64,000 nucleotides of DNA from Lachnospiraceae bacterium (GTDB lineage: Bacteria > Bacillota > Clostridia > Lachnospirales > Lachnospiraceae): assembly GCA_910574195.1 (NCBI GenBank), contig CAJTBF010000005.1, positions 1-64,000 on the forward strand. Direction: 5' to 3'. Below the pieces are notes generated by a model, which was not told the DNA's origin, made no database searches, and saw nothing but the letters and a program-made list of their open reading frames with translations. This document shows, one piece after another, positions 33,866-41,370 of the stretch (position 1 is the first letter of the stretch; every line of letters starts with the position of its first letter). The position numbers and the translations under genes were made by a program.

Positions 33866-35567
33866 TGAAATTGATATTACTCCAATGCTAAATGCTTATC
33901 CGGATAGTGTGGGAAAAAATCTAGAAGGAATGCTTAACTTTTTACAAAGAAAAGAAACACAAAATATTATAGGCAGTTTTTATATTTTGCCCAGTGTGTT
34001 TAACACGGATCTTGACAGGGGATTTTCAATCATAGATTATTGTCTTAATGAAATTTATGCAACAGATGGAGATTTGGAAAAACTGAAAGAGCTGGGAATT
34101 AATTTAAAATTTGACTTTGTTCTCAATCATGCTTCTGTTTTATTGAAACAGTTTCAGGATATTATCAGGAATGGCCAGGAATCTAAATATAAAGATTTCT
34201 TTATCAACTGGAACAAGTTTTGGGAAGGAAAAGGAGAAATGACAGAAGCGGGGTATATTCAACCGTATCCAGAATTAATCCAGAAAATGTTTTTTAGAAA
34301 ACCAGGACTTCCGATTTTGATGGTGAGAATGCCGGATGGAGAGAATGTTCCATACTGGAATACCTTTTATCAGGAAATAAGTTACGACAAAGTGCAGGAG
34401 CAGGAGTTGATGCGGTCCCTGCACCTGCAATATCTGACAGCTTTGGAGATCACAAAGCTTGTAAACATGCAGCTGGATGAAGGGAAAAAACCAACAGAAA
34501 TTGAGCTTGGAAAATTCGATAAATATAAAAATGTCGTGACAGAATATATGGAATCACACAGAAAATATCTTGGTCAGATGGATCTGAATATCAAGTCGCC
34601 TCTTGTTTGGGAATATTATGATGATACACTTAGAAAGCTGGGTGGGTATGGTGCAAAAATCGTGCGCTTGGATGCGTTTGCATATGCACCGAAAGAGCCG
34701 GGAGAAAAGAATTTTCTAAATGAACCTGGGACATGGGAGCTTTTGGAAAAGATTCAGGAACTGGCAGATAAGTATGGATTAACGCTGCTTCCGGAAATTC
34801 ATTCTAGTTATGAAGAAAAGACATATGAGATTCTTGCTGAAAAAGGATATATGACATACGATTTCTTCCTTCCGGGGTTACTGATAGATGCATTTGAAGA
34901 GCAGGATGGACAAGTACTTGAAAAGTGGGCAAGAGAAATTCTGGATAAAAAAATTAATGTAGTAAATATGCTTGGCTGTCATGATGGAATACCGCTACTG
35001 GATTTAAAAGGTCTGATATCTGACGAACAGATACAAAGGCTGATTGATACGGTTGTCGGCAGAGGTGGCTTTGTCAAAAATCTTCATGGACAGAAAAACA
35101 TATATTATCAGGTTAATGCTACGTACTACAGTGCATTGGGGGAAGATGACAGAAAAATGTTAATTTCAAGGGCGGTTCAGCTTTTTATGCCGGGGAAACC
35201 ACAGATATGGTATCTTGATCTGTTTGCAGGGAAGAATGATTATGAAGCAGTAAAAAGGGCCGGAGCCGGTGGTCACAAAGAAATAAACAGAACAAACCTT
35301 ACAATGGAAGATATAGAAACTGCACTAAAAAAAGATGTAGTTGTCGCACAGTTGGAATTGCTCAGATTCCGAAAAACTTTTCCTGCATTTGGTAGAATGG
35401 ATAACATTGATATTGAAACCATTGATAGTGTTATCTATTTTACCTGGGAAAATGAAGGATATGTGGCGAAACTTAAGGCTGATTTCTGCACATGTGAATT
35501 TCGGGTAGAGGGAATAAATCCCCAGGGTGAAATAGTTTTTAGTTTACAGAGAACGGAAGCTAATTAA
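33855..35567 (+). CDS. GH13_18 sucrose-phosphorylase-like enzyme
   Basis: This 570-residue cytosolic enzyme of the sucrose phosphorylase group would cleave an alpha-glucoside with phosphate to give glucose 1-phosphate. The nucleophile is Asp273 (VRLDAFAY), the acid/base Glu314 (LLPEIHSSY) and the third acid Asp377 (CHDG). It is longer than the usual roughly 480-residue sucrose phosphorylase, with an insertion around residues 175-245 just before the catalytic strand. Relatives act on sucrose, sucrose 6'-phosphate, glucosylglycerate or glucosylglycerol, so the acceptor is uncertain. It overlaps the kinase gene by 11 bases. Confidence 0.85.
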   Translation: MKTSEIDITPMLNAYPDSVGKNLEGMLNFLQRKETQNIIGSFYILPSVFNTDLDRGFSIIDYCLNEIYATDGDLEKLKELGINLKFDFVLNHASVLLKQFQDIIRNGQESKYKDFFINWNKFWEGKGEMTEAGYIQPYPELIQKMFFRKPGLPILMVRMPDGENVPYWNTFYQEISYDKVQEQELMRSLHLQYLTALEITKLVNMQLDEGKKPTEIELGKFDKYKNVVTEYMESHRKYLGQMDLNIKSPLVWEYYDDTLRKLGGYGAKIVRLDAFAYAPKEPGEKNFLNEPGTWELLEKIQELADKYGLTLLPEIHSSYEEKTYEILAEKGYMTYDFFLPGLLIDAFEEQDGQVLEKWAREILDKKINVVNMLGCHDGIPLLDLKGLISDEQIQRLIDTVVGRGGFVKNLHGQKNIYYQVNATYYSALGEDDRKMLISRAVQLFMPGKPQIWYLDLFAGKNDYEAVKRAGAGGHKEINRTNLTMEDIETALKKDVVVAQLELLRFRKTFPAFGRMDNIDIETIDSVIYFTWENEGYVAKLKADFCTCEFRVEGINPQGEIVFSLQRTEAN

Positions 35568-35589
35568 ATACAAGGAGAGAGAAGACGCC

Positions 35590-36786
35590 ATGAAATGGGT
35601 GAGCGCATTTAGTTATTTACCGATTAATTATGGAGTTACATTGGCGCAGATGAAAGATCAGACACAACGTGTCATCTTTGACAATAATTTGAATGGAAGC
35701 AGAATACGTCTACGCTTATCCAATAGATATTCATCAAAATCTCTTAAATTGGAGAATGTTTCTGTAGGACTTGTCAGGGAAGGAAAACTACAGAATGTTC
35801 GGATGATATCCCGCGGAGGAAGTATGCAGATAGAATTAAAACCCGGAGAAGAATGCTGGAGTGATGAACTGGAATATGTTGTTTCAGCAGGGGATAAAAT
35901 CGCAGTTTCTATTTATGTAAAAGAAGAACAGAAAATTGGCAGTGTATGTGTCTTTTGGTCAAAGAGTGGTGCAAGTGTAAGCGTCAGTGAAACGGGGAAT
36001 TATGTTGATGGCAGTGAGTTTAAGAGCCGAACAATGGAAGATATCTATTCTTTTGTCAGAGAAGATGCTAATAAAGGAATTGTTTTTTATGGGTTTACAG
36101 GTTTTCAGATTCTGACAGAGGATTACGTAAAAACGATAACTGCATTTGGCGATTCTATTACACATATGTCATATATGACAAATGCGCTTTGCCGGCGACT
36201 TTATTCAGAATATTCAGGCAAGGTTACTTTATTAAACAGGGGAATAGGAGGCAATCGGGTTTTGCATGATGCAAGCAGTGTGAGTTTTATACCAGGCGGT
36301 GGGAGCTGTTTTGGAAATGCGGGTATCAGACGGTTTGAGCAGGATGTGTTTGGTGAAGAGCAGACAGATATTGTGCTGGTACTTGAAGGTATCAATGATA
36401 TAATGCATCCCTGTCAGTTTGGGCATCCTGATGAAAAGATTACAGCCGTAGAGCTGGAAAAAGGATATGAATGTTATATAAAAATTGCACGTCAACATCA
36501 GGCAAAAATATTAGGTGGAACGATTATGCCCTGTGCTAATAAAGAATATCCATCTGAATGGATGAAAGAATTTGAAGGCATCCGGTGTTCGGTTAATAAG
36601 CGGATTAGGGAAGGTTTTGGGTATGACGGATATGCTGATTATGATGAGGTACTCACAGATGAGAAACATTCTAGTTATATGAAAAAAGAATATCATATGG
36701 GAGATGGCTTGCATCCTAACGAGGCAGGGGGAGAGATCATGGCGGATATAGTGATGAAATTACTGTCGGAAAAATGTTTGCTATAA
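35590..36786 (+). CDS. SGNH/GDSL hydrolase with N-terminal beta domain
   Basis: The protein is 398 residues. Residues 1-175 look like a beta-sandwich (RIRLRLSNRYSSKSLKLENV), and residues 180-395 are an SGNH esterase with GDSIT (Ser block), GIGGNR (Gly block), GIND (Asn block) and DGLHPN (Asp/His block). There is no signal peptide. Such enzymes deacylate sugars or lipids. AAGGAGAG precedes the ATG, 23 bases after the phosphorylase stop. Confidence 0.88.
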   Translation: MKWVSAFSYLPINYGVTLAQMKDQTQRVIFDNNLNGSRIRLRLSNRYSSKSLKLENVSVGLVREGKLQNVRMISRGGSMQIELKPGEECWSDELEYVVSAGDKIAVSIYVKEEQKIGSVCVFWSKSGASVSVSETGNYVDGSEFKSRTMEDIYSFVREDANKGIVFYGFTGFQILTEDYVKTITAFGDSITHMSYMTNALCRRLYSEYSGKVTLLNRGIGGNRVLHDASSVSFIPGGGSCFGNAGIRRFEQDVFGEEQTDIVLVLEGINDIMHPCQFGHPDEKITAVELEKGYECYIKIARQHQAKILGGTIMPCANKEYPSEWMKEFEGIRCSVNKRIREGFGYDGYADYDEVLTDEKHSSYMKKEYHMGDGLHPNEAGGEIMADIVMKLLSEKCLL

Positions 36787-36812
36787 ATGATGGATAAACG
36801 AGGAGAGCAAAA

Positions 36813-37850
36813 ATGAAAATGGAAAAGATTGTTCTTAATGAAGAACGTAATGTGGAATTAACAGCTTATATTCAGAATGTAGGTGGGGAGTTTAATAATA
36901 TAACTAAACGTCCAGCGGTGCTTGTCCTACCAGGAGGGGGATATAAGTTTTGTTCTGCACGAGAAGCAGAACTGATAGCTCTTGAATATTTGAAGGAAGG
37001 ATATCAGGCATTTGTTTTAAAGTATTCGGTGGGAAAGAACGCTACATGGCCCAATCCGCTTAATGACTATGAAAAAGCAATGCAACTGATTCGGGATAGA
37101 GCGCAAGAATGGAATATTTATGAGGACAAGATTGCTGTTGTCGGTTTTTCGGCAGGAGGACATCTTGCCGCATGTGCTGCAACAATGGCACAAAACCGCC
37201 CAAATGCAGCAATTTTAGGATATCCGGTTATAAATGGAAAGACAGTTAGAACATGTGAAAAAACAGCTCCAGACGTGCTACAATCCGTAGATGAAAATAC
37301 ATGTCCGTGTTTTGTGTTTGCTACACGTACAGATGGAGTTGTGCCTGTTGAAAATACAATACAGTTTATATCAGCATTAGAGAAAAACGCTGTTTCCTTT
37401 GAAACACATATTTATGGATGCGGACCGCATGGACTCTCGACGGCAGGTGACAGTGTATTAAAGCCGGGTACAGTAATGTGTAGTAGAGTTCCACATTGGG
37501 TAAAGGATAGTATTGAATGGCTTAGGGATATGTTTGGAACGTTTGGAAATGGGACGATGACTGATCCCCTGTGCCAACCGCGTATTAATGCAGATGAAAG
37601 AGAGTATCTTTCTCTTGATTGCACACTGAAACGTCTTCTATGTAATAGGAAATCGCGACACGTTATTGAAATGGTGGTTGCACAAATTGCCGAGGATAAT
37701 GAAAAGAATTCGCATATGGTATTTAATATGGAACAATTGGAAAACATGCTTCCGCGAGTAGCATTTAGACAAGCTCCTATTTTCGAAAATATGAGTGAAA
37801 TAAGAATAAATGAAATTGAACGGCAACTAAATCAGATTAAAAATGACTGA
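36813..37850 (+). CDS. Acetyl-esterase-like alpha/beta hydrolase with C-terminal extension
   Basis: This 345-residue protein has a BD-FAE/acetyl esterase core: VLVLPGGGYKFCS (oxyanion), nucleophile in GFSAGGH, and probable Asp in TRTDGVVP and His in GPHGLS. About 85 C-terminal residues after the core (YLSLDCTLKRLLCNRKSRHV onward) are helical and not part of the usual fold. It is the last gene of the sigma-54-controlled operon, and a strong terminator follows. Confidence 0.83.
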   Translation: MKMEKIVLNEERNVELTAYIQNVGGEFNNITKRPAVLVLPGGGYKFCSAREAELIALEYLKEGYQAFVLKYSVGKNATWPNPLNDYEKAMQLIRDRAQEWNIYEDKIAVVGFSAGGHLAACAATMAQNRPNAAILGYPVINGKTVRTCEKTAPDVLQSVDENTCPCFVFATRTDGVVPVENTIQFISALEKNAVSFETHIYGCGPHGLSTAGDSVLKPGTVMCSRVPHWVKDSIEWLRDMFGTFGNGTMTDPLCQPRINADEREYLSLDCTLKRLLCNRKSRHVIEMVVAQIAEDNEKNSHMVFNMEQLENMLPRVAFRQAPIFENMSEIRINEIERQLNQIKND

Positions 37851-37892
37851 AATTCTGTCTGTATATAAATTGCAAGAGTTGCACTAGATCGT

Positions 37893-37938
37893 AAAAATTC
37901 CCGATGGATTGAGAAAAATCCACTGGGAATTTTTCTTT
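37893..37938 (+). terminator. Terminator of the phosphorylase-esterase operon
   Basis: AAAAATTCCC (37893-37902) pairs with GGGAATTTTT (37925-37934) followed by more T's. The stem has inner pairing GGATT/AATCC. It marks the right end of the cargo. Confidence 0.85.
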
Positions 37939-38395
37939 ATGTATGGGATGTGCTTGTAACTGGAAATGATAAATATTCATAACATGTAACTTAGATGATA
38001 GTTAGTCAACAACTGTACTTGTTCTTAGAGGTTGGTTCCTCGATTGGATCATTACTGCTCAGTGCTGCGTTGTCTGTTACCTCGTCATTGAAGTTCGTCA
38101 AAGCTCGGTTAATAGGCCTTTTTAAGAGTAAATAATCGTGTATCTTGGCAATTAGCTGCGTTTTTGTAGGACTTCGCAATGAGGCGAAGAGTACTAGAAG
38201 ACAATTATCAGAGGTTGTGGCTAATGTTAGACGTATAGTGGTTTCTAGTGAAAGTAATCTGTTTCTATAATCGGAAAAATAAAATAAAAAAGATATAAAT
38301 TTTTAAAATTCCTCAATAATTTAATCTCTTGAATGGATTTAATAAATGAAAGGGACGTTGTGGTGTTTATCGAAACGATACTATGAAGAAGGGAG
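37939..38395. other. Cargo-to-integration-module junction, no gene
   Basis: About 450 bases without a convincing gene on either strand. There are short inverted repeats such as CTTCGC/GCGAAG near 38167-38182 and A/T-rich sequence just before the sigma-like gene. A GG-N9-GC motif near 38147 misses sigma-54 spacing by one base. Confidence 0.5.
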
Positions 38396-38917
38396 ATGAT
38401 TTTTATCGGTCTGACTTTGAAACAAAAAGAAATTGTTCAGACTAAGTTTGACAGTTACTGTAAGCGGAGCTTGAAAGGTGAGGCAAGACATTATTTCCGG
38501 GAGCAAAACAGGAGAAAAGAAAAAGAGATTATGTTTTCGGAGCTTAAAGATGGACAGCTTGATAAACTTTATAGTATGGATAAATACTACGGAGACAGCA
38601 CATTTCTAAAAGTTCAGGGTGAAGAAATTGAAATTGAAAGCATGCAAATTTTTGAAGCAATATTAAAATTAACAGAGAAACAGCGAACCGTGATTCTGAT
38701 GGCATATTTTCTGGATATGACAGAAAATGAGATTGGTGAATGCTTGAATCTTATGCAAAGTACAATTCATTATCACAAAAAGAAATCTTTGCAGCTGCTG
38801 AGAAAGATACTGGAGAATCAAGATGAACAAAATGAAAAAATTGATTCCTTACGAAACAATCCAAGAGGCGGTAAACGGCAATCCATTCTCGATCAATCAG
38901 GTGCTTCGACATTATGA
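38396..38917 (+). CDS. Element-encoded sigma-70-like factor
   Basis: The frame encodes 173 residues and resembles the sigma-like regulatory proteins of Tn916/Tn1549-type elements. The region-4 part is LTEKQRTVILMAYFLDMTEN through EIGECLNLMQSTIHYHKKKS. The ATG at 38396 touches GGGAG with no spacing, so the true start may be a later non-ATG codon such as TTG 38417. The last 30 residues overlap the next gene in another frame. It probably activates excision or transfer genes. Confidence 0.75.
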   Translation: MIFIGLTLKQKEIVQTKFDSYCKRSLKGEARHYFREQNRRKEKEIMFSELKDGQLDKLYSMDKYYGDSTFLKVQGEEIEIESMQIFEAILKLTEKQRTVILMAYFLDMTENEIGECLNLMQSTIHYHKKKSLQLLRKILENQDEQNEKIDSLRNNPRGGKRQSILDQSGASTL

Positions 38918-39056
38918 CGGCTACATAAATTTTCTTTGTAGAAGAAAGACAGTCATGGAATGTGGAAAAGAAAAATACCAACTGGATGAAATGATGAAGG
39001 TGCAGCTGCAGACTTATCTGATTGAAAGTATATTGAGATTTAAGATTGTTTTGTAA
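38823..39056 (+). CDS. Small HTH-domain protein of the element's regulatory module
   Basis: This 77-residue protein matches the helix-turn-helix proteins that follow the sigma-like gene in Tn916-type modules (IPYETIQEAVNGNPFSINQV, LRHYDGYINFL). It overlaps the sigma-like gene, suggesting translational coupling. It most likely partners with or modulates that factor. Confidence 0.75.
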   Translation: MNKMKKLIPYETIQEAVNGNPFSINQVLRHYDGYINFLCRRKTVMECGKEKYQLDEMMKVQLQTYLIESILRFKIVL

Positions 39057-39063
39057 TGATGGA

Positions 39064-39093
39064 TTCTGGCCGTAATTCCCTTTCCGGCCAGAA
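39064..39093 (+). terminator. Hairpin after the HTH gene
   Basis: TTCTGGCCG (39064-39072) pairs with CGGCCAGAA (39085-39093). No T-run follows, so termination may be partial. Confidence 0.5.
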
Positions 39094-39166
39094 ACAAAGT
39101 GTATATAAGCACACCAATCAGCATAATAAAATCCATAAATAGTAATTAGGATTTGGAGTAGATATA

Positions 39167-39191
39167 ACTTTACGACACATTGTCATAAAGT
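39167..39191. promoter_or_regulatory. 25-bp operator-like palindrome, copy 1
   Basis: ACTTTACGACA and TGTCATAAAGT flank a CAT centre; a G/T and C/A mismatch breaks one arm position. A second copy lies at 39653-39677. Paired palindromes of this kind are likely binding sites of an element regulator. Confidence 0.6.
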
Positions 39192-39331
39192 AAAATTTAA
39201 AAAGTTTTGTAGTTTTCTATTTTTTTGCTCTGAAAATGACTTATATATATGAAAGGGTAATTACGGTTTAGACAAAATAGAGATATTGTATCCCTTTCGG
39301 AAATCTGAAATATGTACCTTGAAAACTGAAT

Positions 39332-39434
39332 ATTGGAAGTTCTGCAGTACGTATGAGATGGAAGAGCTAAGCAGCAGACACGCCATGACGATTTTCGTTT
39401 CAAAAATAAGCTATCTCAAACCTAAAGTTCCAAT
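39332..39434 (+). ncRNA. Candidate structured RNA in the regulatory module
   Basis: Three nested pairings close this region: ATTGGAA/TTCCAAT (39332-39338 with 39428-39434), TGAGAT/ATCTCA (39353-39358 with 39413-39418) and AGCT/AGCT (39364-39367 with 39409-39412). An inner ACGA/TCGT hairpin is also present. No good reading frame runs through it. It could be a leader or small RNA of the element; no known family is assigned. Confidence 0.4.
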
Positions 39435-39652
39435 GGATAATATATAGAAAATATGAAGGAAAATTTGAGCGAGAAGATTTATGCTGCAAGTAATGGACGG
39501 GAAATTTATAGCGATGACTCCAATCTACTGATAATGATACTTCCGGTAATATACCGGTCCGAAGAGGATGGTGCAATTCCAATGTGATCTGCTGTCCCGG
39601 CAGATAGCTGCAGAGCTTGTTTTTAGTGTAAGTAAATAATGCATGGATTGTA

Positions 39653-39677
39653 ACTTTGCGACATGTTGTCGCAAAGT
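39653..39677. promoter_or_regulatory. 25-bp operator-like palindrome, copy 2
   Basis: ACTTTGCGACA and TGTCGCAAAGT form perfect 11-bp arms around TGT, 22 bases before the start codon of the next small gene. This location fits a repressor site. Confidence 0.7.
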
Positions 39678-39698
39678 AGAAAAGAATGGAGGTACGGA

Positions 39699-39824
39699 AT
39701 GGAGTACAGCAGAAAGAACAGGATAGAAAATGAAGAAAAACTTAGGAAACGCCTGCAGAGTTATAAAAATTATATTACAGCATTGCGGAAAAAACAGCTA
39801 AAGAGGCAGGGAGGTGTAAAATAA
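39699..39824 (+). CDS. Small basic protein (41 residues)
   Basis: ATG 39699 follows GGAGGT at a good distance. The product is a very basic helix (RKRLQSYKNYITALRKKQLK) ending one base before the DUF5688 gene starts. The function is unknown; it may be a nucleic-acid-binding or coupling peptide of the element. Confidence 0.6.
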   Translation: MEYSRKNRIENEEKLRKRLQSYKNYITALRKKQLKRQGGVK

Positions 39825-39825
39825 C

Positions 39826-40863
39826 ATGCTTTCTGGTTTTGCAAAAGAAGTAGAAAAAAACATACGTCAGTATCTGCCGGAAACTTATGAAAATGCACTG
39901 ATACAGTGCCAGAATAACGTAAAGGGAAACGATCAGGTCTTGGAATCCATTGTGATCCAAAAAGAAGGCGAAGTGGTGTCACCGATGATTTATCTGGACG
40001 AGTATTCGAAAAGATATTATCAGGGAGAAAGTTTATCAACAATATTAAGAGAAATTGCTGATTTCCGTACCCATTTCGAAGATATGCCATTACCTGATGT
40101 GCCGGATCTGTCAGACTATGAGTCTGTGAAAGATAACTTGTTCGTGCAGATGTTTGATCCAGAAAAGAATGAATTATTCCTTCAGGATCATGTGCATAAG
40201 TCATGTGGAGCATTAACAGCAGTTTATCGTGTGGGAATCAGCAAAGATGAAGAAATGACAGCGAGTATGGTGATTACGAATTCCCACCTTGGAATATGGG
40301 GAATTGATGCAGATCGGCTTCACGAAGATGCGCTTAACGCAATGAACAGCAGGGGAATCTGCCTGTATGATATGAATGAGTTATTAATGGAAAGCTTTGC
40401 TCCTTTCTCTGAAAAAGCGGAAAACCTGCTGTTGTCAGATTCGGCGGAAAGTAAGATCAGGGGAAGTGAATATCCCATGTTTGTTCTTACTAATTCAGAA
40501 AAAGAATTTGGAGCAGCTGCGATATTAAACAACGAGGTAATGGGAAAAATCGGGGAGTTGTTTGGCGTTGATTATTATGTTTTGCCATCATCCAGGCATG
40601 AGTTGATACTGGTTCCGGATGATGACCGTTTTTCACAAAAAGAGCTGGAAGCCATCGTCAAAAATGTGAATGAGTCGCAAGTCTCACCAGAGGATTATTT
40701 ATCCGATAAAGTCCAGTTTTATGATGCTCAAAGTAAAACGCTGCTTCCTGAAAAACCAGAGAAAATTGAGAAAGAAGCAGCGCATGAAATGAAAGAATCT
40801 CTTGGGAAAACCGGAAAAAATGTGGCGCAAAAATCAGTGGAAGATATAAAACTTTCATTATAA
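39826..40863 (+). CDS. DUF5688-family protein
   Basis: This 345-residue protein belongs to a group seen on Lachnospiraceae mobile elements. Recognisable features are an N-terminal helix, the motif YLDEYSKRYYQGESLSTILR, and a central alpha/beta part (MVITNSHLGIWGIDADRLHE, MFVLTNSEKEFGAAAIL, YYVLPSSRHELILVPDDD). No enzyme motif is visible and its role is unknown. The C-terminal 50 residues are charged and probably disordered. GGGAGGTG precedes its ATG, and it appears co-transcribed with the small gene before it. Confidence 0.7.
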   Translation: MLSGFAKEVEKNIRQYLPETYENALIQCQNNVKGNDQVLESIVIQKEGEVVSPMIYLDEYSKRYYQGESLSTILREIADFRTHFEDMPLPDVPDLSDYESVKDNLFVQMFDPEKNELFLQDHVHKSCGALTAVYRVGISKDEEMTASMVITNSHLGIWGIDADRLHEDALNAMNSRGICLYDMNELLMESFAPFSEKAENLLLSDSAESKIRGSEYPMFVLTNSEKEFGAAAILNNEVMGKIGELFGVDYYVLPSSRHELILVPDDDRFSQKELEAIVKNVNESQVSPEDYLSDKVQFYDAQSKTLLPEKPEKIEKEAAHEMKESLGKTGKNVAQKSVEDIKLSL

Positions 40864-40902
40864 AACTAAGGAATTATATTTTAAGATTACGTGGAGCGGC
40901 TA

Positions 40903-41085
40903 ATGATGAAAAATAATAAAAAGCGTTTTGTCAGATACAAGGAAGGTGCAGAAATGTACAGCATGTGCCAAAGTAAATTTGAACAACTTGCAAAAGATGC
41001 CAAAGCGATATACAAGGTAAATAAACTGGTGCTCGTAAATTGTGAGCTGTTCGAAAAGTATTTAGAGACATTTCGTATTGAATAA
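40903..41085 (+). CDS. Excisionase-like small protein (DUF6462-type)
   Basis: The protein is 60 residues from ATG 40903 with GGAG six bases before. The pattern FVRYKEGAEMYSMCQSKFEQ then LVNCELFEKYLE is that of a winged-helix excisionase-like protein. It sits upstream of the integrase, the usual place for a recombination directionality factor. Confidence 0.72.
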   Translation: MMKNNKKRFVRYKEGAEMYSMCQSKFEQLAKDAKAIYKVNKLVLVNCELFEKYLETFRIE

Positions 41086-41167
41086 CTAATATACAAAAGA
41101 GCTGAAAAATACTTGAATAATTGTAATACAAAAAGTATAATAGAGATGGAAATGAGGTGGTGCATAA

Positions 41168-41338
41168 GTGAGCAGAACGGGACGGCCGAAAGTTGAAGTA
41201 AAAAAAGAAAAGATTATAACAGTGCGTCTGACCCGAGACAAATATGAAAAATTAAAGGAATATGCACAATCTCACAACCTAACTGTTAGTAAAGTATTAG
41301 AACACGGTGTCGATATTATACTTGAAACATCAATATAA
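41168..41338 (+). CDS. Small ribbon-helix-helix protein
   Basis: The protein is 56 residues, starting at GTG 41168 with GAGGTGG upstream. IITVRLTRDKYEKLKEYAQS and NLTVSKVLEHGVDIIL form a CopG-like strand and two helices. It is likely an autoregulator of the integrase operon or binder of element DNA. Confidence 0.7.
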   Translation: MSRTGRPKVEVKKEKIITVRLTRDKYEKLKEYAQSHNLTVSKVLEHGVDIILETSI

Positions 41339-41370
41339 AAGGCTCTTTTTCATGAGAGAGGAGCTGAAAA

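Noticed and set aside
38147-38162. TTGGCAATTAGCTGCG, resembling a sigma-54 promoter
   Set aside because: The spacing is GG-N9-GC, one base short, and no gene follows at the proper distance.
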